From: Hoplostethus atlanticus
Taxonomy: Eukaryota; Chordata; Actinopteri; Trachichthyiformes; Trachichthyidae
Direction of reading: 5' to 3'
DNA length: 64,000 nt
NCBI GenBank assembly: GCA_034670405.1
Contig: JAXDDX010000318.1
Span: forward strand, 124,001-188,000
Shown piece after piece: positions 42,619 to 54,395 of the stretch. Below the pieces are notes generated by a model that saw only the letters and a program-made list of their open reading frames with translations, ran no database searches and had not been told where the DNA came from. Both the position numbers and the translations under genes were made by a program. Position 1 is the stretch's first letter. Every line of letters starts with the position of its first letter.

Positions 42619-43658
42619 TGGTTTCAGCACTAGTTCCTGGGGTTTGTTTGGTGGGACTGTGATATGTTGGGCTTTTGCCCTGCTCTCTGACAGCCAGCTC
42701 AATATGGTTTGAGCCAGCTCATATGATTGGTTTGCTATTTTTTCTTAAGGTGATTGCTTTGTGCGTAGAGACTTGTATGATGAAAATTGCTAGGGGAAAA
42801 TTCATAATTTTAGAATTGCTATGTGAAAATCAAAGAATCAAGGGATTCTTAGTGAAAGATTCCTTCTCTGCACCTAACTAGGTTTTACTTTCAATTCACT
42901 CCTTTTAATTGCAACAGTAATGGACCCATCAAACACACTTGAAGTGCAGAATGAAGTAAGGGGAATGAGACACACATAAATACTGTATATTTTGAGGAAG
43001 CTAATATATAAGTCGTCAGTATGTCAATACATTGATTAAAGTGATTATGATTCTGAAACTAATTTTGCTGTAGTATGGAACAGCAGAATCTCAGCACATC
43101 TGTTCCCTAATGTGAAGTAATCTTTACATCATGGCTGTTGGTTATTTTTTTCCACAATAGAATTAATATTCCAGGTGTGCTATTTCATGTTATTTGTAGG
43201 AATTTCACAAGGAATACTGTAGCCACCAACTGCTAGTGACCAAGTGACCAATTACAATTGGGGCACTACAGTAGGTTGTTTTACTTTGAATTTCCAGTTT
43301 GTTCTTTCCAATTATGAAGATGAAGATGCCTTCAGGCTGCACCATCTGCTTTTGAGAAATCAAAGATCTTGAACATTGTAATCAGCCATTTGTTTGTAAA
43401 ACATGGCAATATTAACAGCACCGGGCTAGGATTAAAGGCAACAACTATTTCCTGGTTTGTTTTTCAACGGAACCCTATAATTTATCCTTGTTTACTCCAT
43501 AGTTGATCTTGTCACATTGGTATGTGCAATTATTTTGTGTCATCACACACCAATTAGAAGCCATCCCAGAATGTTTGTACACCAAAGATGTGGAAGGAAC
43601 ATTCTTATTAAGAACCCAGGAGGGTCAATTTAACTGGGGAAATGGATAGGGTGGATGG
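42619..43658. other. No gene recognised
   Basis: Unassigned AT-rich sequence. Confidence 0.35.
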
Positions 43659-43817
43659 GTTGTCCTTGTGGCTCATTTGGCTAAGGTGTATACTGTGCAA
43701 CTGAAACATACTGGGTTCAAATCCAGCCCGGAACCTTTGTCACATGTCATCCCCCTCTGTCTCCTCAATCTTTCCTGTCATCTATCAAATAAAGGCAAAA
43801 TTGCCCAAGAAAATAAT
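43659..43817 (+). mobile_element. tRNA-derived SINE
   Basis: A-box-like TGGCTCATTTGGC and a perfect B box GGTTCAAATCC (43714-43724) head the element. The body GTCACATGTCATCCCCCTCTG, CTTTCCTGTCATCTATC and tail AAATAAAGGCAAAATTGCCC match the SINE at 20863-21061. Confidence 0.85.
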
Positions 43818-43864
43818 CTTAATAATACACTAAATTATACTATCTAATTATACTATATGGTATA

Positions 43865-44310
43865 GTGTTTATCTACAAAGCCCTTGTTGAAAAATTACCT
43901 CTCAATATCACAACTATGCTGGGTTGGATCTTTGGTCACTACCACACATGTTCAAATGACTGGCTCATGAAGTCCCCCAAGTTTGTTCTGAACTTGGCAA
44001 GTCAGCATTTAGCTTTTCTGCTCCAAACACATGGAACAATCTTCAACGCACCCTAAAGATTCTCTCATAACCTTTGGACAGTTTAGAACAATGACCAGTA
44101 ACTACTCTGTTTCAGTATGTAATTGTTTTGACTGTTATGTTTTTTTTTCTTCTTGTGTTTCATTTGTTTATTATTATTGTTTTAATATGATTGTAATTAC
44201 CATTACTTTCTTTCTCTTTTCTTTAACTTTGTTATCTCAACATCATTGTAAATGAGGGAAACCTCAATGATTCCTTGAGGCTTAAATAAAGGTTGAATTA
44301 ATTAATTAAT
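43865..44310 (+). mobile_element. LINE 3' end (C-terminal coding fragment and UTR)
   Basis: Reads FIYKALVEKLPLNITTML, then SNDWLMKSPKFVLNLASQHL and an SAPNTWN-like block in another frame; these are the extreme C-terminus of L2/I-group LINE ORF2. The 3' tail has GTAAATGAGGGAAACCTC, then TAAATAAAGGTTGAATTAAT. Confidence 0.6.
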
Positions 44311-45319
44311 GAATATCCAGAAAGTAACATTGTAATTAACAATATTACTTTGGATGAAAGATATGCAGAATGTTTTTTAAATTCATGGTCAACAATAGTA
44401 ATTCATATCTATGGTTATGTATACCCACTTACATTTTAATTTAATTTATTATTTGGTTCCACCAACTTTAAACTGTCTGTGTGAGAAATTATTTTCACAG
44501 AAAGGGTATCTGATAATCCTGCTGCTCACTGACCCATTTAATTATATAGGGGTAAGGCTTGTCTTTAAATAGCACTGACCTCAATTCTAGTGGAATTTAA
44601 TTTCACAAGTCATGTATTAATGTTTTAGGGCTCCTGAAACACCAATGCTTGTTACACGTGATAGGTTTGTAGGAAGACATTTTCGGATACATACATTTTA
44701 GCTCTCTTCAACAAATTAACTTTTGATTCCAGACATCATCTTGGCCAAACAGCATCAGTGAACATATCATGAAAAAAATCTAACCCAAAAGAGATTTTTG
44801 TGTGCTTATCTAAAATAAATTATCCATAATCAAAGTGTCTGCTACAGAATCCTCATAATTTATGTGGCAATACCAAAGACAGACAAATTTATAGGTAGTT
44901 TCCATTTGTGGGTTGTACAGACAAATCAGAAGATTTCCAATAACGCTTAAACTTCTTCACAGGCATTTCTTTGATCTTTTTATACTTGTGAATTATTTAA
45001 TATGCCATTCTCTGTACTTGTACTGGAAATAGTAAAATGACATTCTTTAACACTGACCAAAATCTCAACTTGACATTGACACCTATAGTACTATATACAA
45101 CTTAGTGTTGCAGTAACATTCCAGGTTGACAAATCAGTTAACAAAGATTGAAAATAAATAATACCGATAAACTGATCACATTCTTTTGTTTTATATAAGG
45201 TGTTGCTGATTTAAGGGAGTGGGAGTTTTTCGATGGACCATCTGCCAACATTGAGACCTGCAGATAAAGATGTAACAATATTATTGTCCACTGTACTGTA
45301 CTGTGATAATTACTAGTTT
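44311..45319. other. No gene recognised
   Basis: Unassigned AT-rich sequence. Confidence 0.35.
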
Positions 45320-45610
45320 GCATATGCACAATGAACTGCGAGTTGCGGAAAGGAACCTGACTGTTGTTTGCACTTATGTACCCAACACCAGTTTTGGGTG
45401 GCTGACCTTCTTGGAGATGGTTGGTAGGATGCTGGAGAAGTCTCCACCTACTCAATAGTCCTAATGGGACACTTCAACGCTCATGTTGGCAATGACTGGG
45501 AAACCTGGAGGGCCATGATTGGAAAGAACAGCCATCCTGATCTGAACCTGAGCTGGATTTCATTGATTTTGGTGACAAACCCATTACCTCAAGATTGAAC
45601 AAAATTAAAG
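45320..45610 (+). pseudogene. RTE-type LINE endonuclease fragment
   Basis: Frames give NELRVAERNLTVVCTYVPN and LMGHFNAHVGNDWETWRAMI then GKNSHPDLN, matching the GDFNAHVGxD and IGxxxxPDLNxxG blocks of RTE/Rex3-like endonucleases, with the catalytic Asp of GDFN replaced by His. Confidence 0.65.
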
Positions 45611-45925
45611 GCTTGTTGAAAGCAGGTTGTTAACCACTCAAGCATCACTATGTAATCATAGCAGTAGTGAGGCCTACTAGAAGTTTCATTCTACACGTGT
45701 GGTCTCAAGAAAATATTCATATCTCCATTCTATCTTCCAGCCAATAAAAGTGCTAAATCTTATGAAGGGAGTGTCTGAATCAGATTAACCATTGGATGTT
45801 ACCAAGGGGCCGAGGGAGGTTGTGGAAAGTCTGCCCATGCTCTGTGTAGAGAACTGAACTGGTATCAACATGTTGGGTTTGATGGTCTTGATGAGGCACT
45901 GACCAGACTATTCCATATTCAATTC

Positions 45926-46922
45926 TTGTCTGTAATGTTTCACTGTCTTGTTAATAATGACATTTTCAGTCATCTTCCCATGTTGTCAGAGTGTGTAACA
46001 TGTTGCATGATGAATCTCTTGATGAAAGCAGCCCCATACCTCACCCCTCCTACAGTCTACTCTCCCATAAAGGAAATGGGCAATTATCATTACCAGGCCA
46101 AGACTTCCTGCCTTTTTTATCAAGGATCATGGGTGGCTGCTGCCTGCCACTGCCAGTGTCTCCAGACCTTTTAGTTGGCACTATAGTTACGTGTACAGAA
46201 ACTAAGATACCTGAGGACATAGAGGACCATAGCACCATAACTGTGAGCGTGGAAGTTAACCACAACAAAAACGAGGAAAAAGAAACAAAAGCCCCTTTGG
46301 TTTCACTGGATGAGACTATAGAGCTGTCTTTGGTTTGGCTGCTGAGGGAAGACATCATTTGACTGTTGACTGAAGAGAATCAAGAACCATAATCCATGAC
46401 CACCGACCCGGCATTTCAATCCCCCTCTGGTACCTCATGGGTCAGTGCCTTGGATCCAGCAGGAGGATCTTGTACTAAGGTTAAAACTGTTGAACTAAAA
46501 ATGGAAGAACCTAGCAAGCCTATCTACCAGGATCCTGCCCAACCCAATATGTCCCAAAGCCACCATAGACCGAAAATAAACAACTGGATCATCAGTGCCC
46601 AACAGACGGAAAGTGGAAAGCCAAGTGGTCCACAAACAGTACCAAAAGAGGTCCTCAACAATCCAGAATGCAAGACCTTCCTATATGCAGTTAAGGAAAG
46701 GTCCTCCAAGTTACGTGAAAATCTGTGTAAAACTACAGCAATGAAGAACATCGCTATTTCTTTACTTACTCCTCAAGCAAGTATTCAGCCATCATCATCA
46801 CCTATTTCTCAGCATTCTGTTATTAGTTCTGCTGTCTCTCAAACTCCTACCTTGACAGTTGTTCAATCAGTTGGGGTCAGTACTAGTTCATCAACCATCA
46901 CTAAGCCTCCAGCTGCTCAAAA
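45926..46922 (+). pseudogene. Unassigned decayed coding sequence ending at a splice-donor-like site
   Basis: One frame (45991-46962) is open except for two stops at about 46360 and 46391. It reads an acidic Ser/Pro-rich part (DESLDESSPIPHPSYSLLSH), then KEVLNNPECKTFLYAVKERS, then a Ser/Thr/Pro-rich tail (ISSAVSQTPTLTVVQS). At 46923 the sequence AAG-GTGAGT is a good donor match. Composition suggests a nuclear regulatory protein, but I do not recognise it. It may be a degenerate host gene fragment or part of a repeat. Confidence 0.35.
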
Positions 46923-46962
46923 GGTGAGTTACCACTGTGGCAATTTATTTACTATTTGATTA

Positions 46963-48846
46963 TGTATTTATTTATATGTATTATATTTATGTATTTATTA
47001 TGTATTTTATTTATATATATTTATAAAGCCTGATCAGAGAAATTAATGTTGAATTTTGTGGCATCACATCTTTGAACTTAATTAACTTAATTAACATAAT
47101 TACACCACTGGGCTCTTGCCTCATTACAGCTGTACATACTGTACTGCATGGCTGTCTTTTTCAAATAGCGTTTTGTCATTTGGAATTGCTTGATTGCACA
47201 GCAAAACATCTGTAACCTTAATATCCATTCCCTCTTATATAGTGATTCAAGTGCCCTTGCCAGAGTCACAAATTCATTAAACTGTGGTCCATAAGACATG
47301 ACCACACAAGATGGATAGCTTCCTACCGAGATGGAATGATAGCTGCTAGGCATTCAGGGATTGTCGTTGTCATTCCTCCAAGTAAATGGACTCGAAAGAA
47401 ATTTCATCTGCACCATCTACTGATTATCTTGTACTGTCTGGAGTCTGTGGAAAGATTCAAAAGCTGTAGAAAGGGAAGAGGTTTACATTTTATCTCTATA
47501 GCCTCCTTGAACTCCCTAATCCGACCAGTATGATTTAAACTTCTTTAAAAAACAATTTTTAATTTTACAAATTACATACAAGACATACATTCTTTTGATG
47601 ACAGCTTGCTATTAGAGTGATAGAAATAAGGTTCTATGGGAATCAACATGTTAGGTAATAATAGCCTCACTCACTTTTTTTCCAATTTGAAAAAAAATAT
47701 AAAACTTGATTGTCTTTGTACTGTATCTATGACTGTGTAATGTGTACAATGAACAGAAAAGACTGCTTTTATTTTGCAGAGTTGCGGGCCCTATCCAAGC
47801 CCCATACTGAAGGGGTTTGCAGATTTACAGATCACCCTAGTGCTGGAATGCAAAAAATAGGCTAATAACAGCAGGACGCAATGTCCCACTATTATGTCCC
47901 ATTCTACAATACATTCAGAATCATTTAATAAATCATTTAAAATATCCTAATGCTGAATCCTAAAATATCCCATGGCTTTCAAATGTATGTTCAACAATAA
48001 GAAAACATTTTCGAAAAAGAATGCAATAATCAGATGCATCCCACATGAATTATAACTTGAATCCTGAATCCATAGTTGTAATACTTAGGGACTCAGTCAA
48101 AACCTTGAGGATCAGTGTTTTAGTTTACTAAAATAAAAGTTGCATAGGGAGGTGTCAGTGTGTGCCTGGCTTACTTAGTGTTTAGTTGAGTTTACACTAA
48201 TGATCCAACCTCCTTCACCTCCTGCAAAATTAGAATGGTCTGTCCACTTTTAACTGAATTAAGAATGTGACTTCAATTACAATGAGATTTCTGTGTGCAA
48301 TACCATTTTGTGAAAGGTTTTTTTTTTTTTTTTTTTTAAACGCCTAGTGAAGTGGGGGTGAGTTTTGAAAGCCAAAGATCTCAGCACCAGGCCATTGAGT
48401 CATTGGTATTGATCAACAAACCTACCAACCCCCTGCAGATATAATCATTTTGTGCTATGGGGCAGGAAAGATCTTAGTCATTGCACCTGTATTTGTATAT
48501 TTATTTTATTTATTTGCCCCATACATTTTTATAATATATTTTTATTGTATGTTGTTAACAGCTATACATTTGGCCATTTTTTAGTAATTTTTGCTTCACC
48601 CATCTCCTGTCTGAAGGGGTGGGCTATTGACTGGATTAGTAATTGACAGAGCAAGTGCAAAATGTAATGGGTTGAAAGGTGATCGCTGGCAGTATCGGAC
48701 CCATACAACATGCTTGCCCTGGGGCCCCTAGTGGCATAATCTTGGATTGATGCATTAGCAACATGCCATGGGACATCAGGTTTTAAAATTTCAAACATTG
48801 CAACGCATGCACACAAAGTGCTGTCAGAAAACATTGCAGTACTTTA
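46963..48846. other. No gene recognised; poly-T run
   Basis: AT-rich, with a T run at about 48319-48337. No termini or motifs recognised. Confidence 0.35.
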
Positions 48847-51125
48847 CAGTTTTTTTCGATTGCTAACTAGCATTGGTCAATACTGAAGCCACTTTTTCAA
48901 AACTCTTCATACACTCTGCATTACCAACATGCATCTTGGCCAAACAGTTAATCTCACCTCCAAAACTCACTCAAACCACCAAAACACTTCACTTCATGTC
49001 TCAAAATAAGCTTGTTCGACCATAACACTGGCAACAATTCTCACTCAGAAAGCATACATTGTCACTCATAACACACTAACCTAAAAAACACTAACAACAG
49101 GGAGCATTACATAAGTGATGAACTTTTATCTTTGAATGATTTTTCAGATAAATCACTATTTCATTATAGAATAAGAATAACACCTTTTCACTTTATTGAC
49201 TGTACTAAAGTAATGTAACAAATATGAATCAGAAATGCAGCAATTTGCTTCAAATTGTAATTTACTGTACTTAAGGAAACCTAAAACAAATAAGGAAACC
49301 TAAAACAAATATATTTCAAAATGTCAGTACATGTAAAAATGTAAACATACTATATTATACTGTAATATGTAATTCAATTATCATTGAAGGATGCACATCT
49401 CACCTGTTGTTTTACTGGAAAATTTGTACTATTGATGCAACTGTTGAACGCTGCAGATTTGGTTGCACCCTTAGTATTTTTTTGCTAACAAGCGTTTACC
49501 TATACTTAAGATACTTTTTCTAAACTCTTAACACAGCAACACACCTACATCACACAATTAGCCAAATAGTTAATTTTCTGTTCAAAACCACATTTTGTTA
49601 AACATGAACTCTACATTTCAAAATGCAAAAAATACTTTCTCTACATACACTATCAAAACACGGCAAACCCGACTCAATATCAAATCATTCTTTCAAAACA
49701 CTAGCACGTTTTCTATCCAAGAGGAACATATAGCCAATCATAGCACAACGACTTTCAAAATATTAACAGTTGATGGCATTACAAAAACTGCATTACTTTT
49801 CATGTTTCAGTTCTACCTGCATACAATAGACAATATGAATCCATTGTTTTTTATAATTCAGTTTCCTTTTACTGTAAACCACTGTTTTGGTTGAGTGTTG
49901 AATGTGTGCATTTTGGCAACATACTATCTAAAAGTTAATTAGTCATCTTTACTTTATTGAATGTACAGCAGAAAAAAAATAGTGACAGAATTGCTGCAGT
50001 AAAAGCTTTATTAGCAACATGAAATTGCTGCCAGTGATGAACAAAAAATCCAACATACATGGCCTTTGGTTCAAAATGTGTAATAAAATACACAAATACA
50101 GTAAAAAAGGCACAGAAGGGAAAAAACACAAATGCACAGTCCTGTTCTAATACGATCTTCAGCATTTGGCCACATGTTCTCGTCCACATCACATCTTATG
50201 TCGTCTCTCGCTATACACCTTGGATAGAAACGCTTGGCATGCACAGTATGTGTAAATGCTTTTCAGTATGTCCTACTGTATGTACTGTAACCCATGTTTA
50301 GATGTAGAGTAGCATAGTGTAAAACTCACTATAGAACAAGACATATTGGATAGACACAATAGCTGGACGTATTGGTGCCGGTGCCCCGCTCACTGTTCCT
50401 TTCAAAAAGGAACTGTGTACAGTTTTTTACAATCGTTTTCACACTTGTCTCAATACCATGTCCACTTCTTCAAAACTCTTCACACAGTGTGCTTTTGAAA
50501 CACACACCTGAGCACATCAGTTAACCTTTGGTGCAAAATGCACTTCAACCACCAAAACACTTCATATTTCACCCAAAAGTGACTCATGCTGCCATAACTA
50601 TAGCATATGCTTTCTCCCATAAGACTACTTTGTCACACAATGTACAATGAACTAAAAAACACAAACACTTTGGAGCATTGCAAAATACATATATTATGTG
50701 TTTCCCTTTCCTCTATTTTTGCATCCACAAATATTTCAAGCCAAGCAGCTAAAGAAACTTTTGATCTGTTGGTTTGCCTCTCACAATAGATGTCATGACT
50801 GAGTGTGGTAAATTTACAGTAAACTCTAAATGAATGATTGTTTTACTGTATCGGAAACCCAGAATAACAATCTTTACTGTGTAATGTAAAACAATATATG
50901 ATAAAGAAACAAATCACAAAAGCAACAGTATTCTTCAGGGGGTTTACTATATTTTGCCATTTGGTCTCACAGTGCAATATACTGTAGTTCAGAAAAGAAA
51001 AATACAATACAATCAATTACTCAAAATACATTACAATCAATAACAAAAAATACCAAATAGCAATATTTTCACTGTATACACACAGTAATTCGCACATATA
51101 TTGTCTGCCTATCAATATCAGAAGT

Positions 51126-51794
51126 CTACTGTTGGCCTGGCCCATCCATCCTGTCCTCTGCATTTGGCCATAGATTTTCATCAACATCACACTGAATGTT
51201 ATCTCTTGCCATACACCGAGGAAAGAATCTCTTCGAGTGCCTTATCCAGCCCTGGATGTGTTCCACTGTTATGTCCATACACCCAGCAGCCATTGCATCT
51301 AGAAGTGACATCTGGTCATGTGGGTGGTGGTCATAAACCTTCCATCTCCATGCAGAAAATAATTCTTCTATGGGGTTGAGGAAAGGAGAGTATGGTGACA
51401 GGAATAACGACATCATCCTGGGATGGGCCGTAAACCACTCTGTGATCTGGCGGGAGTGGTGAAAGGCCACATTGTCCCATACAATCACATATACTGGTGA
51501 ATTCTGCCTCCCTTGCTCTCTTTCTGCTGAAAGCCTTTCAAACGGTTCATCAAGAAAAACAATAAGGCGTGCTGAATTGTATGGGCCAATGATGGCCTTA
51601 TGCAGCTGCAGTCCATCAACAGATATTGCTGCACACATCGTGATGTTAGCCCCCCTCTGGCCTGGAACATCTACAGTTGCCCTTTTCCCGATTACATTCC
51701 TTCCACGGCGGCGTCTTTTTACCATGTTGAAACCGGCCTCATCCACATAGATGAATGTGTGTTCGGTTTCACTGGCTTCAAGCTCCATGACTCT
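51126..51794 (-). CDS. Element C transposase exon 3: DDE catalytic domain
   Basis: Acceptor TTTACTGAAG before 51794; 222 codons, stop at 51128-51126. Catalytic blocks: FIYVDEAGFNMVKRR (first Asp), VYVIVWDNVAFHHSRQ (second Asp), SPYSPFLNPIEELFSAW (Glu). There are 35 residues between second Asp and Glu, so DD35E rather than the DD34E of classical Tc1. GRNVIGKRATVDVPGQRGAN and WPNAEDRMDGPG close the fold. This is a DDE_3-like IS630/Tc1/mariner nuclease, acting as dimer on its own TIRs (family knowledge). No frameshift or stop. Confidence 0.85.
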   Translation of the reverse strand, partial: RVMELEASETEHTFIYVDEAGFNMVKRRRRGRNVIGKRATVDVPGQRGANITMCAAISVDGLQLHKAIIGPYNSARLIVFLDEPFERLSAEREQGRQNSPVYVIVWDNVAFHHSRQITEWFTAHPRMMSLFLSPYSPFLNPIEELFSAWRWKVYDHHPHDQMSLLDAMAAGCMDITVEHIQGWIRHSKRFFPRCMARDNIQCDVDENLWPNAEDRMDGPGQQ

Positions 51795-51919
51795 CTTCAG
51801 TAAATTAGAGAATACACAAGGTACCGTAAGTCACAAATTGTATAGCTTACTGTGTTGTGCAAAATCTCAAAGAAAATGCCTGTGTGCTGTGTTGTTCAAA
51901 ATTACTTTAGATATCTTAC

Positions 51920-52202
51920 CTGGACATATTGGTACCTGAGTTCCTTGACACGCTCAGAGTTCCTGTCAAAGGGGACAGTGTACAACTGTTTCATCCTGAT
52001 TTGATGTTTCTGTAGAACTCTTGAAATGGTTGTAGTGCTAACACTGTCAATGTTTGGAAATATGTTGTTGTCTGCGATTATGTTGTTGCGTATTTCTCTT
52101 AGCCTGATGCTGTTGTTGGCAATGACCATCCCAACTATTGCATCCTCTTGTTGAGGCGTAAATATTCTTCCCCTTCCCCCTGTGTGAGGTAACCGCTGGG
52201 TC
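51920..52202 (-). CDS. Element C transposase exon 2: second helix-turn-helix
   Basis: Acceptor CACTATAG; donor CAG-GTAAGA at 51919. Its first base completes an Arg codon with exon 1; 94 codons, phase 0 at the 3' end. Encodes TQRLPHTGGRGRIFTPQQED, IRLREIRNNIIADNNIFPNI, STTTISRVLQKHQIRMKQ and NSERVKELRYQYVQ: an arginine-rich minor-groove (GRGR) linker and an HTH with linker to the catalytic domain, as in Tc1/mariner proteins. Confidence 0.83.
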
Positions 52203-52334
52203 CTATAGTGAGTCAAAGACAAATGTGCACTGATACATCAGCATTTTCTAGACTTTTCTCAAATCACAGTACTACTGTAATATACACACCAATTGAATGC
52301 CTTCAATCAGAATGCTGTAAATACTGTATAGTAC

Positions 52335-52508
52335 CTGTTGGTTTGCCGGAAAATCCTCACTATTGAAGCCACTGTGGATCTAGGCAAGTTTGGTTGAACC
52401 CTCAAACCTGCTTCCCTCAGGGACAGACCATGATTTACCACATGATCAATGACTGTGGCTCTGATTTCATCAGACACAACTGTTCTTGCTCTTCTGCAAC
52501 GTCCTCTG

Positions 52509-52575
<67 letters not shown>

Positions 52576-52624
52576 CTGCATCTATTTTCCTCACCAAGGC
52601 TAAAGAATGCAAATGCCAATCCAA
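52335..52624 (-). CDS. Element C transposase exon 1: (RA)n tract and first helix-turn-helix
   Basis: Encodes a run of Arg-Ala dipeptides made by a CTCTGG repeat, then TVVSDEIRATVIDHVVNHGL, SLREAGLRVQPNLPRSTVAS and IVRIFRQTNR, an HTH like those at the N-terminus of IS630/Tc1 transposases. Donor AACAG-GTACTA at 52334. The start codon is unclear: the 5' end given is a TTG; an upstream ATG or a splice acceptor may be used. Phase 2 at the donor fits exon 2. Confidence 0.75.
52503..52577 (+). repeat. (CTCTGG)n hexanucleotide repeat inside transposase exon 1
   Basis: About 12 perfect hexamers. On the coding (minus) strand it is read as Arg-Ala; because the unit is 6 bp, length change never shifts the frame. 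Confidence 0.92.
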
Positions 52625-54110
52625 AGATGGCCCCTTTTGTATATGTGGTAACGAGGCACAAACAAAAAACCCCTGGGTAGGTCGTTAGCTGAAATGACAG
52701 CCAGGTGTTTCAGCAGTACATATACAGCAGTAATAGTGGAAAAATCTCTTATAAGTGACAACTACATCTATATTTTCCCTATATACATGCACATTTCAAT
52801 GCAAGCATGATCACTTTTGTATAGATGGTAACAAGGCTGCAAACAAAAAAACTGAATAAACTTTCTGCTCTTACGTATTTCAAGCGTATAGTTTCATTTG
52901 TCTGTCAAAATGCAACATATTTACATCCACAGTGATCAGAATTTTGTTGGGTTTTGAACTGAAAGTTAACTGTTTTGAACAGAGTATCTAAATGTCTGCA
53001 AAATTTGCTGTAGTTGTACAGAATTTTGCTGGTGGTGAATACTGACTGAGAGAGGTATTCATGAATTTTGGAAGAAGTAGTGATTGAATGCCTCTTGTAT
53101 CAAAGCAATGCAAAGGTATACACAGTTTAGTTCACATAGTCTACTGATATGGTGAATGTGTTAAGTGTTTTGAAAAAGTGGACATGGTATTGAGACAAGT
53201 GTGAAAACGATTGTAAAAAACTGTAATTTGAACTGTTTGATCTATTTTACACAACTTAAATCAGCTATTTCTCAATGTTTCAGTGATCTGTTCATTCAAA
53301 AATGCTTATCAGCTGTTTCAATATAGCTTTTGAGCTTTTGTTGTTGCAGAAGTAGGCTTTATACTATATTTAAGGTTTTGAACATTAGGTTTTCATTTCT
53401 GGCATGCTGTGTGCAAGCATTTGTAAATAAGACAAGAAAGATCCATAATTTTGGTATTGGGTAAGCTTGTATGTAAAGAAACGTTAAGCATTTTAGAAAC
53501 GTGTAAATTGACTGCATATTCTGAAAACATGAATTGTGTTAATGGTATGGTCCACAACAGACATGTTGTGCTAATTGTGTTTAGAGTTTTGAAAATGTGA
53601 CTACAAATTGGACAAAAGGATGTTAGCGATTGTAAAAAACTGTAAACCGGCCTCTCTCAAAGAGAGACCATGGTTTACAACATGGTCAATACGCAATTGT
53701 GGCCCTTATGTCTAAAAACACTAAAAACAGGACACCTGGGTAGGCGTTCAGCTGTGTTTGGATTGATTATTAGTTCATTCTGTTGTAAATATTCTGCTAA
53801 GATTTCAATATGATTACTGCAGAAATGCACAAAATTTGCCATCATTCTGTTTTGAATGTGTGTTTTGAAAACAGTGTGTTAGCATTTGAAAAATGTGCTG
53901 CAAATATAATGTTTTGCAGGTGGTGGAGTATGAATGAGAAAATAGTTCATGGATTTTGGAGAACGTGGTCATTGAATGCATTTTGTGTAAAAGCAATGAA
54001 AAATGATTCACAGTTTGGTCCACATGGACTTCTGTTTCGCTGACTGTCTAAAGAGTTTTGACAATGTGACTTCAGTTTTGACCAATGCTTGATAGCAATC
54101 GAAAAAAACT

Positions 54111-54395
54111 AACGGCAATGATTTATAGAGCATCTCAGTGCTTTGCTAGCCAAATGAAGTGCAAACAGTAAAATGGCTTGTCAAGACACTTGGATTTAAG
54201 TACTAAAATGGTTTGTCGACACCAGAAAAACAAAGTTACATTAACAAAGTCAAATTTGGTGATGGAACTAGCGTGCTGAACCCCTTCACCTATCCGTCCT
54301 GTCAAGAGATTTATGACCTGACTGAATACCCTAGCCTTCAGTGGCCAGATATTTATGTGTATCTAGTCAAGAAAGCTATGTGTATATCCTGTGAC
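54111..54395. other. No feature recognised
   Basis: Short unassigned segment between two transposons. Confidence 0.3.

Larger units (their letters stand above)
50420..53223 (-). mobile_element. Tc1/mariner-superfamily element C (innermost copy, apparently intact)
   Basis: TA at 50418-50419 and 53224-53225. Inverted repeats of about 60 bp (50420-50480; 53164-53223) differ at only about two positions: CAGTTTTTTACAATCG, TTTTCACACTTGTCTCAATA, CCATGTCCACTT. Encodes a three-exon minus-strand transposase with consistent splice phases and all three catalytic acids. 2.8 kb is long for this superfamily; much of it is subterminal and intron sequence. Confidence 0.88.
49477..53642 (-). mobile_element. 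Tc1/mariner-superfamily element B (middle copy)
   Basis: Bordered by TA at 49475-49476 and 53643-53644. Left end TTTTTTTGCTAACAAGCG, right end complement CAGTTTTTTACAATCGCTAA. It contains a degraded transposase 3' end at 50140-50245 (cognate of 51160-51240 in copy C) and an exon-2 fragment at 50365-50417, interrupted at 50418 by copy C. Confidence 0.75.
48847..54110 (-). mobile_element. Tc1/mariner-superfamily element A (outermost of three nested copies)
   Basis: Left TIR from 48847 (CAGTTTTTTTCGATTGCTAA, then GCATTGGTCAATACTGAAGC and TTCAAAACTCTT); right TIR complement ends at about 54110. The two agree except for about ten positions, so it is old. TA precedes the left end. Its exon-1 coding sequence is split: 49405-49474 matches the exon-1 region of copy C near 52390, and the same coding sequence resumes at 53645-53760. 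The gap is exactly filled by copy B. Confidence 0.8.

Noticed and set aside
46396-46959. NPAT-like gene fragment, suggested by a short TTDPAFQ match
   Set aside because: The match is only about five residues and the surrounding sequence does not follow that protein.
49935-50192. Minus-strand frame of 85 codons
   Set aside because: It is decayed 3' transposase and flank of nested copy B in the wrong frame.
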